Source: an uncultured Chloroflexota bacterium
Lineage (GTDB): Bacteria > Chloroflexota > Anaerolineae > Aggregatilineales > Phototrophicaceae
DNA: 5,302 bases
Direction of reading: 5' to 3'
Assembly: GCA_937942935.1 (NCBI GenBank)
Contig: CALDGT010000715.1
Coordinates: 1-5,302 of the forward strand
Both the position numbers and the translations under genes were made by a program. The notes under the pieces were generated by a model, which worked only from the letters and a program-made list of their open reading frames with translations, made no database searches and was not told the origin of the DNA. Shown in pieces: positions 1 through 5,302 of this stretch (position 1 is its first letter; each line of letters begins with the position of its first letter).

Positions 1-734
1 AAGAAAACCAAATCGCCGCCATCCGCGCATGGTTAGCGCAAGGCGATGTCGATGCCATCATCCTCGCCCCCGTGATTGAAAGCGGTTGGGATGCCGTTTT
101 ACAAGAAGCCGCCGATGCAGGTGTGCCAGTTGTCATCGTTGACCGTAACGTGGATGCAGATGAATCCTTATATGTGACCCGCGTTTCTTCTGACTTCGTG
201 CATGAAGGTCGTTTAGCCGCCGCATGGTTGGTTCAAGAAACCTCTGGCAATTGCGGTATCGTTGAATTGTACGGGACCGTTGGTTCTGCCGCCGCCGAAG
301 ACCGTCACACTGGTTTCGTGGAAGTGATTAGCTTGTTTGCCAATATGCAAATTATCCAATCGCAAACTGGCAACTTCGTCCGCACCGAAGGTAAACAAGT
401 GATGGCTGGTATCCTCGCCGCCGCCGACCCCACCACCATCTGCGCTGTCTTTGCACACAATGATGATATGGCAATTGGCGCAATCGAAGCTATCAAAGAA
501 GCTGGTTTAGTCCCCGCCGAAGATATTTTGATTGTCTCCGTAGATGCTATCCCCGACATTTTCAATTCATTAGATGCTGGCGAAACCAATGCCACCGTCG
601 AATTAAGCCCATTCATGGGTGGACCAGCCTTTGATGCAGTGGTCGCTTACTTGAATGGTGAAGAACTCCCCAAATGGATTCCAGTTGGTGGCGGACTCTA
701 TACCTCCCGCGCCGATTATGATGCTGACCGTTAA
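1..734 (+). CDS. ytfQ: Sugar ABC transporter substrate-binding protein, YtfQ-like (5' partial)
   Basis: Periplasmic-binding-protein type I (Peripla_BP_4) sugar receptor that delivers its ligand to the membrane complex encoded downstream. The reading frame is already open at base 3 and gives 243 residues to the TAA at 732-734; an internal GTG at 72 is not the start, because clear homology precedes it (ENQIAAIRAWLAQG). Compared with E. coli YtfQ (318 aa, recalled), about 65 residues plus any signal or lipoprotein segment are missing upstream. Residues numbered from the first full codon: VDRNV at 46-50, VELYGTVG at about 87-94, the HNDDMAIGA hinge motif at 152-160, SVDAIPDI at 179-186, and NATVELSP followed by a GGPAFDA segment at 196-212. 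Each has a near-identical counterpart in YtfQ, which binds galactofuranose. Identity as the YtfQ branch is strong; the exact sugar is inferred, because related systems carry arabinose or fructose. Its glycine codons (GGT-rich) differ sharply from those of the repressor gene downstream. Confidence 0.93.
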   Translation, partial: ENQIAAIRAWLAQGDVDAIILAPVIESGWDAVLQEAADAGVPVVIVDRNVDADESLYVTRVSSDFVHEGRLAAAWLVQETSGNCGIVELYGTVGSAAAEDRHTGFVEVISLFANMQIIQSQTGNFVRTEGKQVMAGILAAADPTTICAVFAHNDDMAIGAIEAIKEAGLVPAEDILIVSVDAIPDIFNSLDAGETNATVELSPFMGGPAFDAVVAYLNGEELPKWIPVGGGLYTSRADYDADR

Positions 735-760
735 ACCGACAGCCCACTAAATCTACATGA

Positions 761-788
761 ATGAGAGGGGCAAATAGCCCCCTCTCAT
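761..788 (+). promoter_or_regulatory. Intercistronic stem-loop between ytfQ and ytfR
   Basis: A perfect 10-bp inverted repeat, ATGAGAGGGG (761-770) and CCCCTCTCAT (779-788), flanks an 8-base loop (CAAATAGC). It lies 26 bases after the ytfQ stop codon and ends 8 bases before the ytfR ribosome binding site. No T-run follows, so it does not look like an intrinsic terminator. Hairpins after binding-protein genes often protect the upstream mRNA from 3' exonucleases or partly reduce downstream expression, so more binding protein than membrane subunit is made. That role is inferred here from position and shape. The ATG at 761 lies in the stem and is in frame with ytfR, but it has no good ribosome binding site. 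Confidence 0.75.
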
Positions 789-796
789 CACAGGTT

Positions 797-800
797 AGGA
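797..800 (+). promoter_or_regulatory. Ribosome binding site for ytfR
   Basis: AGGA lies 8 bases upstream of the ATG at 809. It decides the start: the longer in-frame ATG at 761 sits inside the hairpin, and the later ATG at 830 is preceded only by C/A-rich sequence. Starting at 809 also gives an N-terminus (MTTNPQQ) like that recalled for E. coli YtfR. Confidence 0.75.
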
Positions 801-808
801 TAACTCCA

Positions 809-2329
809 ATGACAACAAACCCACAGCAAATGACCCCTTTGTTAGAAGTCAAAGGGCTTACGAAAACTTTCCCATCTACCGTTGCCCTTTCTGAGGTAGA
901 TTTCACCCTCCTCGCTGGGGATGTGCATGTCTTGGTGGGAGAAAATGGGGCAGGAAAATCTACCCTCATCAAGCTCATCACGGGTGTGCATCGCAAAGAT
1001 GCAGGGACAATTTTATTAGAGGGCAAAGAGATAGACCCGCGTAGCCCACGCCATGCTCAGGAACTGGGGATTAGCACTGTTTATCAAGAAGTGAACCTCA
1101 TCCCTACCCTATCGGTTGCAGAGAATATCTTTTTGGGCAGACAACCCCTGCGCTGGGGCATGATTAACATGCGGGCAGTTGAACGTCAAGCCAAACAATT
1201 GCTCAAAGATTTTAATGTAGATATAGATGTCACACGCAATTTATCTTCTTATTCAGTTGCCATTCAACAAATTGTCGCCATCGTGCGCGGGGTAAGCCTT
1301 TCGGCAAAAGTCCTCATTTTGGATGAACCCACCTCTAGCTTAGACCATCACGAAGTCGAAATGCTTTTTTCGGTGATTCGGTCATTACAAGCGCGGGGCA
1401 TCGGCATCATCCTCATCACGCACTTTTTAGACCAAGTTTATGCCATCGCCACCCGCATCACGGTTTTGCGTAATGGCAAAAAAATTGGGGAGCATTTGGT
1501 ATCGGAATTGCCCAGAGTGCAACTCATCACCGAAATGCTCGGCAAAGAATTAACCAAAGATTCAGACGAACAAGACGAAAATGCCATATCCAAACATGCC
1601 AACAGCGAAACATTCCTCAAAGTGAACGGATTCGCTCGTAAAGGCACAATAGAGCCATTTGACCTCGAAATTCGGCGAGGCGAAATTGTTGGCTTGGCGG
1701 GGTTATTGGGGTCTGGTCGGACAGAAGTGGCGCATCTCATTTTTGGGGTCGAACAAAATGATAAAGGCGAAGCCTATGTGAATGGCAAGCCTGTCAACAT
1801 CAAGTCACCACGCCAAGCCATCCGACACGGATTTGCTTTGTGTCCAGAAGACCGCAAAATCGAGGGCATCATCGGCGATTTGAGTGTCCGCGAAAATATC
1901 ATCCTCGCATTACAAGCAAAAATGGGTTGGTTTAATTATTTATCACGCCAAAAACAAAATGAATTTGCGAATCAGATGATTAAAGCCCTTAGCATCGCCA
2001 CACCCAACGCAGAAAAACCCGTAAAAGAACTGTCGGGGGGCAATCAACAAAAAGTAATCTTGGCACGTTGGCTCATTGCGAATCCAGACTTCCTTATATT
2101 AGATGAACCAACACGCGGGATTGATGTCGGCGCACATGCAGAAATCATCCAAATTATCAAACGGCTTGCCAATGAAGGCAAAGCCATGCTCATCATTTCA
2201 TCGGAATTAGCCGAAGTGGTGGAGTATAGCGACAGGGTGATGATTTTGCGTGACCGCAAAAAAGTGCGCGAATTAGAAGGCAACGACATCAACGAAAATA
2301 CTATTATGAAAGCAATAGCGACAGACTAG
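809..2329 (+). CDS. ytfR: Sugar ABC transporter ATP-binding protein, YtfR-like
   Basis: Cytoplasmic ATPase with two fused nucleotide-binding domains that powers the permease pair; 506 aa from ATG 809 (E. coli YtfR is about 500). Domain 1 (about 10-245): Walker A GENGAGKST at 44-52, Q-loop VYQEVNL at 91-97 (Q93), signature region YSVAIQQ at 148-154 in place of LSGGQ, Walker B LILDEPTSSLD at 169-179, and H-loop THF (H205). A short acidic linker spans about 249-267. Domain 2 (about 268-506): degenerate Walker A GLLGSGRT at 298-305, with Arg304 replacing the usual Lys, CPEDRK at 345-350, an intact signature LSGGNQQK at 408-415, Walker B LILDEPTRGID at 429-439, and SSEL at 464-467 where the H-loop histidine is missing. 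This asymmetry is normal for CUT2 sugar ATPases (RbsA, MglA, YtfR). HFLDQVY and PTRGIDVGAHAEII match YtfR closely. The gene follows ytfQ after the hairpin and precedes both permeases. Confidence 0.96.
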   Translation: MTTNPQQMTPLLEVKGLTKTFPSTVALSEVDFTLLAGDVHVLVGENGAGKSTLIKLITGVHRKDAGTILLEGKEIDPRSPRHAQELGISTVYQEVNLIPTLSVAENIFLGRQPLRWGMINMRAVERQAKQLLKDFNVDIDVTRNLSSYSVAIQQIVAIVRGVSLSAKVLILDEPTSSLDHHEVEMLFSVIRSLQARGIGIILITHFLDQVYAIATRITVLRNGKKIGEHLVSELPRVQLITEMLGKELTKDSDEQDENAISKHANSETFLKVNGFARKGTIEPFDLEIRRGEIVGLAGLLGSGRTEVAHLIFGVEQNDKGEAYVNGKPVNIKSPRQAIRHGFALCPEDRKIEGIIGDLSVRENIILALQAKMGWFNYLSRQKQNEFANQMIKALSIATPNAEKPVKELSGGNQQKVILARWLIANPDFLILDEPTRGIDVGAHAEIIQIIKRLANEGKAMLIISSELAEVVEYSDRVMILRDRKKVRELEGNDINENTIMKAIATD

Positions 2330-2351
2330 GCACGATTGATTAGTCATCGCT

Positions 2352-2357
2352 AGGAGG
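2352..2357 (+). promoter_or_regulatory. Ribosome binding site for ytfT
   Basis: A full-consensus AGGAGG sits 5 bases upstream of the ATG at 2363, in the 33-base gap after the ytfR stop. It supports both the chosen start and strong independent initiation of permease 1. Confidence 0.85.
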
Positions 2358-2362
2358 CAAAC

Positions 2363-3448
2363 ATGAACGTAGAAGGACAACAAGCGAATCCTGCCAAAAG
2401 TGGTCTTGAGGGCATCAAAACCCTAGCCATTTCTGTGAGCAGTTCGCGCCTGTTTTGGACAGGTTTAGCATTATTCATCATTTTGCTGGTTGACCTGATG
2501 ATTTCGCCAAACTTTTTTGAAATTCGGTTGGTGAATGACAGGTTGGTCGGCAGTATCGTCAACATTTTAGATAATTCTGCGCCTTATGCGTTGCTTGCCA
2601 TCGGCATGACCCTCGTGATTGCGACCAAAGGCATTGATTTATCTGTTGGGGCGGTCATGGCAATTTGCGCCGCCGTCGCAGTTACACTCATCAAACAATA
2701 TGAAGCAGGTGCAACAGAATTTTATTATCAACCCGGTTTTGTCATCCTCATCACCATTGGGGTTGGGGCAATCTGTGGCTTGTGGAATGGGATTCTCATC
2801 GCCTTCCTCAATTTACAACCAATTATCGCAACGCTGATTCTGATGGTGGCGGGGCGTGGTGTCGCCCAGTTGATTACCAACGGGCAATCACCAACCTTCA
2901 CCAACGATACACTCGCTTTCATTGGGCGGGGTGTGGTTTGGGGTGTCCCCTTCCCCATTTATATCGCCTTTGTCGTCCTCATCTTTGTAACCCTCTTGGT
3001 TAGGCGTACCGCGTTGGGATTGCTGATTGAATCGGTGGGGGTCAATGACCGCGCCAGTTATTATGCAGGCATTCAAGCCAATGCGATTAAAGTTTTTGTA
3101 TATGTTTTATCGGGGGTATGCGCGGCGATTGCGGGCATGATTGTGGCGGGCGAAGTGAAATCCGCAGACCCACACAAAGCAGGGTTATTCAGCGAATTAG
3201 ATGCAATTTTGGCGGTGGTCATCGGCGGGACATCCCTTTTGGGCGGACGGTTCTATCTGTTCCTCAGCGTGATGGGGGTGCTTATCATTCAAAGTATGTT
3301 GGCGGGGTTATATGTAAGCACCTTACACCCGACCACCAATCTGGTTGTGAAAGCGGTTGTGGTTTTAGCGGTGTTATTGCTTCAATCGCCAGAATTTAGA
3401 CGATTTATCTCACAGCCATTTGGAAAACTCAGTAGGAGGCGCAGATGA
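2363..3448 (+). CDS. ytfT: Sugar ABC transporter permease, YtfT-like
   Basis: Inner-membrane permease of the BPD_transp_2 (RbsC-type) family, 361 aa, slightly longer than the roughly 340 aa recalled for E. coli YtfT, mostly at the N-terminus. A soluble N-terminal stretch (1-30) is followed by many hydrophobic segments, roughly at 32-48, 73-88, 93-110, 124-147, 152-170, 191-213, 243-263, 279-293, 297-316 and 328-341. Recognisable motifs: AIGMTLVIA at 79-87 followed by GIDLSVGAVMAI at 90-101, MVAGRGVAQLIT at 161-172, LSGVCAAIAGMIVA at 249-262, and ELDAILAVVIGG at 278-289. These match YtfT closely. The loop around 223-237 (ESVGVNDRASYYAGI) is in the position of the helix that contacts the ATPase. 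Lys89 precedes GIDLSVG where Gly is usual in E. coli. The C-terminus is basic (SRRRR), and its codons also contain the ribosome binding site of the next gene. It is expected to pair with the YjfF-like subunit. Confidence 0.95.
   Translation: MNVEGQQANPAKSGLEGIKTLAISVSSSRLFWTGLALFIILLVDLMISPNFFEIRLVNDRLVGSIVNILDNSAPYALLAIGMTLVIATKGIDLSVGAVMAICAAVAVTLIKQYEAGATEFYYQPGFVILITIGVGAICGLWNGILIAFLNLQPIIATLILMVAGRGVAQLITNGQSPTFTNDTLAFIGRGVVWGVPFPIYIAFVVLIFVTLLVRRTALGLLIESVGVNDRASYYAGIQANAIKVFVYVLSGVCAAIAGMIVAGEVKSADPHKAGLFSELDAILAVVIGGTSLLGGRFYLFLSVMGVLIIQSMLAGLYVSTLHPTTNLVVKAVVVLAVLLLQSPEFRRFISQPFGKLSRRRR
3434..3439 (+). promoter_or_regulatory. Ribosome binding site for yjfF inside the end of ytfT
   Basis: A consensus AGGAGG lies 5 bases before the ATG at 3445 and wholly inside the ytfT coding sequence, where it is read as two Arg codons near the end of the protein. 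With the ATGA stop/start overlap (3445-3448) this points to coupled translation of the two permeases. Confidence 0.85.
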
Positions 3449-4446
3449 AATCTCGGTTTATACCCTTATTAATGACCTTTATCGTGTTTGCGGCGATGTA
3501 TCTGTTTGCCTATTCTCGGTTTTCGAGCTTTGGGTCTATGCGGATTGTCGGAAATTTATTGCGAGATAATGCGTACTGGGGCATCGCCGCCATCGGCATG
3601 ACCTTTGTGATTATCTCTGGTGGCATTGACCTATCGGTGGGGTCTGTGATTGCCTTCACTGGCGTGTTTTGTGCGCTGATGATTGGGCGAAATGGTTGGG
3701 AGCCAATTCCGACCTTCATCGTCATGCTGACCATCGGCACAATTTTTGGCGCAACAATGGGAATGCTCATTCATTATTTCAAAATACCGCCATTCATCGC
3801 CACGCTATCGGGGTTATTTTTGGCGAGGGGCATGGCGTATGTCTTATCTACCGATTCTATCCGCATAGACCATCCTTTTTATGAATCGGTATCGAAAATT
3901 GTGTATATCTTCCCAGATAAAGGGCGCTTCACATTTGCGGCAGGTGCATTTTTAATCGTGCTGTTCATCGGCATTTTTGTGGCACATTTCACACGATTTG
4001 GGCGCAATGTGTACGCAGTCGGTGGAAATTCGGACGCGGCATTGCTGTTAGGCGTGCCAATTGGTCGGACAACGGTCATGATTTACGCGCTCAGTAGCTT
4101 TTTGGCGACATTAGCGGGGATTATTTTATCGCTATCCAAGCAATCGGGCGATTCAACCATCGCAGTTGGGTTAGAATTAGATGTAATTGCCGCCGTTGTC
4201 ATTGGTGGCACATTATTGACAGGAGGTGTTGGGTATATCATCGGCACATTCATCGCGGTGATGACGCTCGGCACAATCCAAACCTATCTCACGCTCGATG
4301 GCTCACTCACCCCGTGGTGGATTAAAATTGTGATTGGCGTTTTATTATTCTCATTTGTCGGGTTACAAAAATTACTGAGCAGTCGTCGTGGATTGAGATT
4401 ATTTAATTTTGGGCGAGAGCATAACGAAGTACAGCAGAGCGCATAG
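3445..4446 (+). CDS. yjfF: Sugar ABC transporter permease, YjfF-like
   Basis: Second BPD_transp_2 permease of the importer, 333 aa (E. coli YjfF is about 331). It starts within ATGA overlapping the ytfT stop, which favours equal synthesis of the two subunits. Hydrophobic segments lie roughly at 5-23, 45-58, 63-80, 88-110, 114-134, 163-181, 211-230, 243-257, 262-282 and 292-310. Diagnostic motifs: AIGMTFVIISGGIDLSVGSV at 49-68, then IAFTGVF at 69-75; a KIPPFIATLSGLFLARG segment at 113-129; HFTRFGRNVYAVGGN at 181-195, leading into the ATPase-contact loop; LELDVIAAVVIGGTLLTGGVG at 243-263; and IQTYLTLDGSLTPWW at 278-292. This order and wording match E. coli YjfF. The two permeases differ clearly from each other, as expected for a heterodimer. 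I see no frameshift or missing motif. Confidence 0.95.
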   Translation: MKSRFIPLLMTFIVFAAMYLFAYSRFSSFGSMRIVGNLLRDNAYWGIAAIGMTFVIISGGIDLSVGSVIAFTGVFCALMIGRNGWEPIPTFIVMLTIGTIFGATMGMLIHYFKIPPFIATLSGLFLARGMAYVLSTDSIRIDHPFYESVSKIVYIFPDKGRFTFAAGAFLIVLFIGIFVAHFTRFGRNVYAVGGNSDAALLLGVPIGRTTVMIYALSSFLATLAGIILSLSKQSGDSTIAVGLELDVIAAVVIGGTLLTGGVGYIIGTFIAVMTLGTIQTYLTLDGSLTPWWIKIVIGVLLFSFVGLQKLLSSRRGLRLFNFGREHNEVQQSA

Positions 4447-4448
4447 CT

Positions 4449-4453
4449 AAGGG
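4449..4453 (+). promoter_or_regulatory. Ribosome binding site for the LacI-family gene
   Basis: AAGGG lies 5 bases before the ATG at 4459 and just after the yjfF stop. It is weaker than the AGGAGG sites of the two permease genes, consistent with lower output of a regulator. Confidence 0.6.
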
Positions 4454-4458
4454 TCAGT

Positions 4459-5302
4459 ATGAAATCATCAGATAAAAAAGTCACGCTGAATGATGTCGCA
4501 GAATTATCTGGCGTGTCTTATCAAACCGTTTCACGAGTCATCAATAATCATCCGAGTGTGGCAGAAGAAACCCGCCAGCGCGTGCTTGGGGCAATCCAGA
4601 ATCTGAATTATCACCCCAACCGCGCCGCGCGGAGTTTGGTAACAAATCGATCAGATACGATAGCCATTATCAGCTTTGGGACTAGCTTTTATGGACCGGG
4701 GCAAATGGTCTCGCATATCACGCATAACGCCAAAGAAAGCGGGTATCGGGTATCGCTGAGTACCGTTGAACACTTAGAATGGTCAGAGGTGAAAGCGGCA
4801 ATTGATGATTTACACGAGCATCTGATAGACGGCATTATCATGATTGCGCCCATCATCTCCGATTTTATGCACGAAATCCGCGCATTAATTGGCGATATTC
4901 CCTTCATTCAAATCGATACCAAACCGCATGAAGGGGTTGCGTCTGTGGTCATTGAGCAGGCGCATGGCACAAAATTGGCAGTTGAGCATCTGATTCAATT
5001 GGGACATCGTGATATTGCCGAAATTAGCGGACCTTTGAACTGGTATGATGCCATTATGCGTCATCAAAGCTGGATAGCCACCATGAAATATCATAACCTG
5101 CCCCATCACATGAGTATAGAGGGCAATTGGTCGGCACAAAGCGGGTATGAGGGGCTTCGTGCGCTGGTCAAATCGGGCGCAAAGTTCACAGGATTGGGGG
5201 TAGAAAATGACCAAATGGCATTGGGGGCGATGTCGGCGCTGACCGAAGTGGGTTTGCGCGTGCCAGATGATGTTTCGGTGGTCGGGTTTGATGATATTCC
5301 AG
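4459..5302 (+). CDS. LacI-family transcriptional regulator (3' partial)
   Basis: DNA-binding, sugar-responsive repressor. The frame stays open to the window edge (281 full codons); about 60-80 C-terminal residues should follow. The helix-turn-helix is at about 8-30 (VTLNDVAELSGVSYQTVSRVINN), the hinge at about 50-60 (NYHPNRAARSL, ending at Leu60), and the periplasmic-binding-protein-like effector domain runs from 66 onward. It aligns to recalled E. coli LacI with a constant offset of +4 and no gaps through residue 281, including GTKLAVEHLIQLGH (170-183), NWSAQSGY (223-230) and ENDQMALGAM (249-258). LacI DNA contacts Y17, Q18 and R22 are kept (Y21, Q22, R26), as are ligand contacts D149, R197, W220, N246 and D274 (D153, R201, W224, N250, D278). 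The gap of 12 bases from yjfF implies cotranscription, so it is likely the local regulator and represses its own operon. Effector and operator are inferred, not shown. Confidence 0.93.
   Translation, partial: MKSSDKKVTLNDVAELSGVSYQTVSRVINNHPSVAEETRQRVLGAIQNLNYHPNRAARSLVTNRSDTIAIISFGTSFYGPGQMVSHITHNAKESGYRVSLSTVEHLEWSEVKAAIDDLHEHLIDGIIMIAPIISDFMHEIRALIGDIPFIQIDTKPHEGVASVVIEQAHGTKLAVEHLIQLGHRDIAEISGPLNWYDAIMRHQSWIATMKYHNLPHHMSIEGNWSAQSGYEGLRALVKSGAKFTGLGVENDQMALGAMSALTEVGLRVPDDVSVVGFDDIP

Noticed and set aside
72..734. GTG at 72 as the true start of the binding-protein gene
   Set aside because: The frame is open to the window edge, and residues before it match the YtfQ family; the gene is simply truncated by the window.
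761..800. Intrinsic terminator after ytfQ
   Set aside because: The hairpin is not followed by a T-run, and the next gene of the same transporter follows closely on the same strand.
761..808. Longer ytfR beginning at ATG 761 (16 extra residues)
   Set aside because: This ATG lies in the hairpin stem and lacks a ribosome binding site, while ATG 809 has AGGA at 8 bases and gives a YtfR-like N-terminus.
1721..1745. Arg304 in the second Walker A and the missing H-loop histidine of the ATPase as inactivating mutations
   Set aside because: A degenerate second nucleotide site is the normal state in RbsA/MglA/YtfR-type ATPases; the first site is intact.
2434..2440. TGTGAGC inside the start of ytfT as an internal lac-like auxiliary operator
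   Set aside because: Only one half-site is present and the facing half is not symmetric; a 7-base match is expected by chance about once in this much sequence on two strands.
4885..5214. Minus-strand open frames, such as those opposite the repressor gene and opposite the ATPase (1438-1740)
   Set aside because: They lie wholly antisense to well-supported genes, show no recognisable motif and no ribosome binding site; they are shadows.

Overview
This window holds most of one co-directional (+ strand) sugar-uptake operon of the CUT2 (ribose/galactose-type) ABC family. It closely resembles the Escherichia coli galactofuranose importer ytfQ-ytfR-ytfT-yjfF and is followed directly by a LacI-family repressor gene. 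Both ends are cut: the first gene lacks its 5' end (signal peptide and N-terminal part) and the last lacks its 3' end.

Layout: 1-734, periplasmic/extracellular sugar-binding protein (ytfQ-like, partial). 735-808, a 74-base spacer with a strong stem-loop (761-788) and a ribosome binding site. 809-2329, two-domain ATPase (ytfR-like). 2363-3448, permease 1 (ytfT-like). 3445-4446, permease 2 (yjfF-like), whose ATG overlaps the ytfT stop as ATGA. 4459-5302, LacI-family regulator, open at the window end. Coding density is very high. No gene-free stretch exceeds 74 bases, and I see no RNA gene, mobile element, CRISPR array or long repeat. The operon promoter and main operator should lie upstream of base 1 and are not visible.

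How the parts work together: the binding protein captures a sugar, probably in furanose form, outside the membrane. The two different permeases form a heterodimeric channel. The fused ATPase, with one intact and one degenerate nucleotide site, drives import. The repressor, encoded 12 bases after the last permease gene, probably senses the imported sugar or a metabolite of it and controls the whole operon, including itself. The repressor aligns without gaps to E. coli LacI, keeping the LacI recognition-helix residues and the core sugar-contact residues, while the rim of its effector pocket differs.

Organism: a bacterium of roughly mid-range GC that uses classical AGGAGG ribosome binding sites. 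Gene content alone does not fix the phylum. A Chloroflexota (Anaerolineae-like) source is my low-confidence guess. Overall this is a recognisable transporter locus, not an undescribed system. The points worth a second look are the repressor, the intercistronic hairpin, the codon-usage contrast between genes, and a lysine in a conserved permease motif. Comparisons with E. coli proteins are from memory, not from a search.
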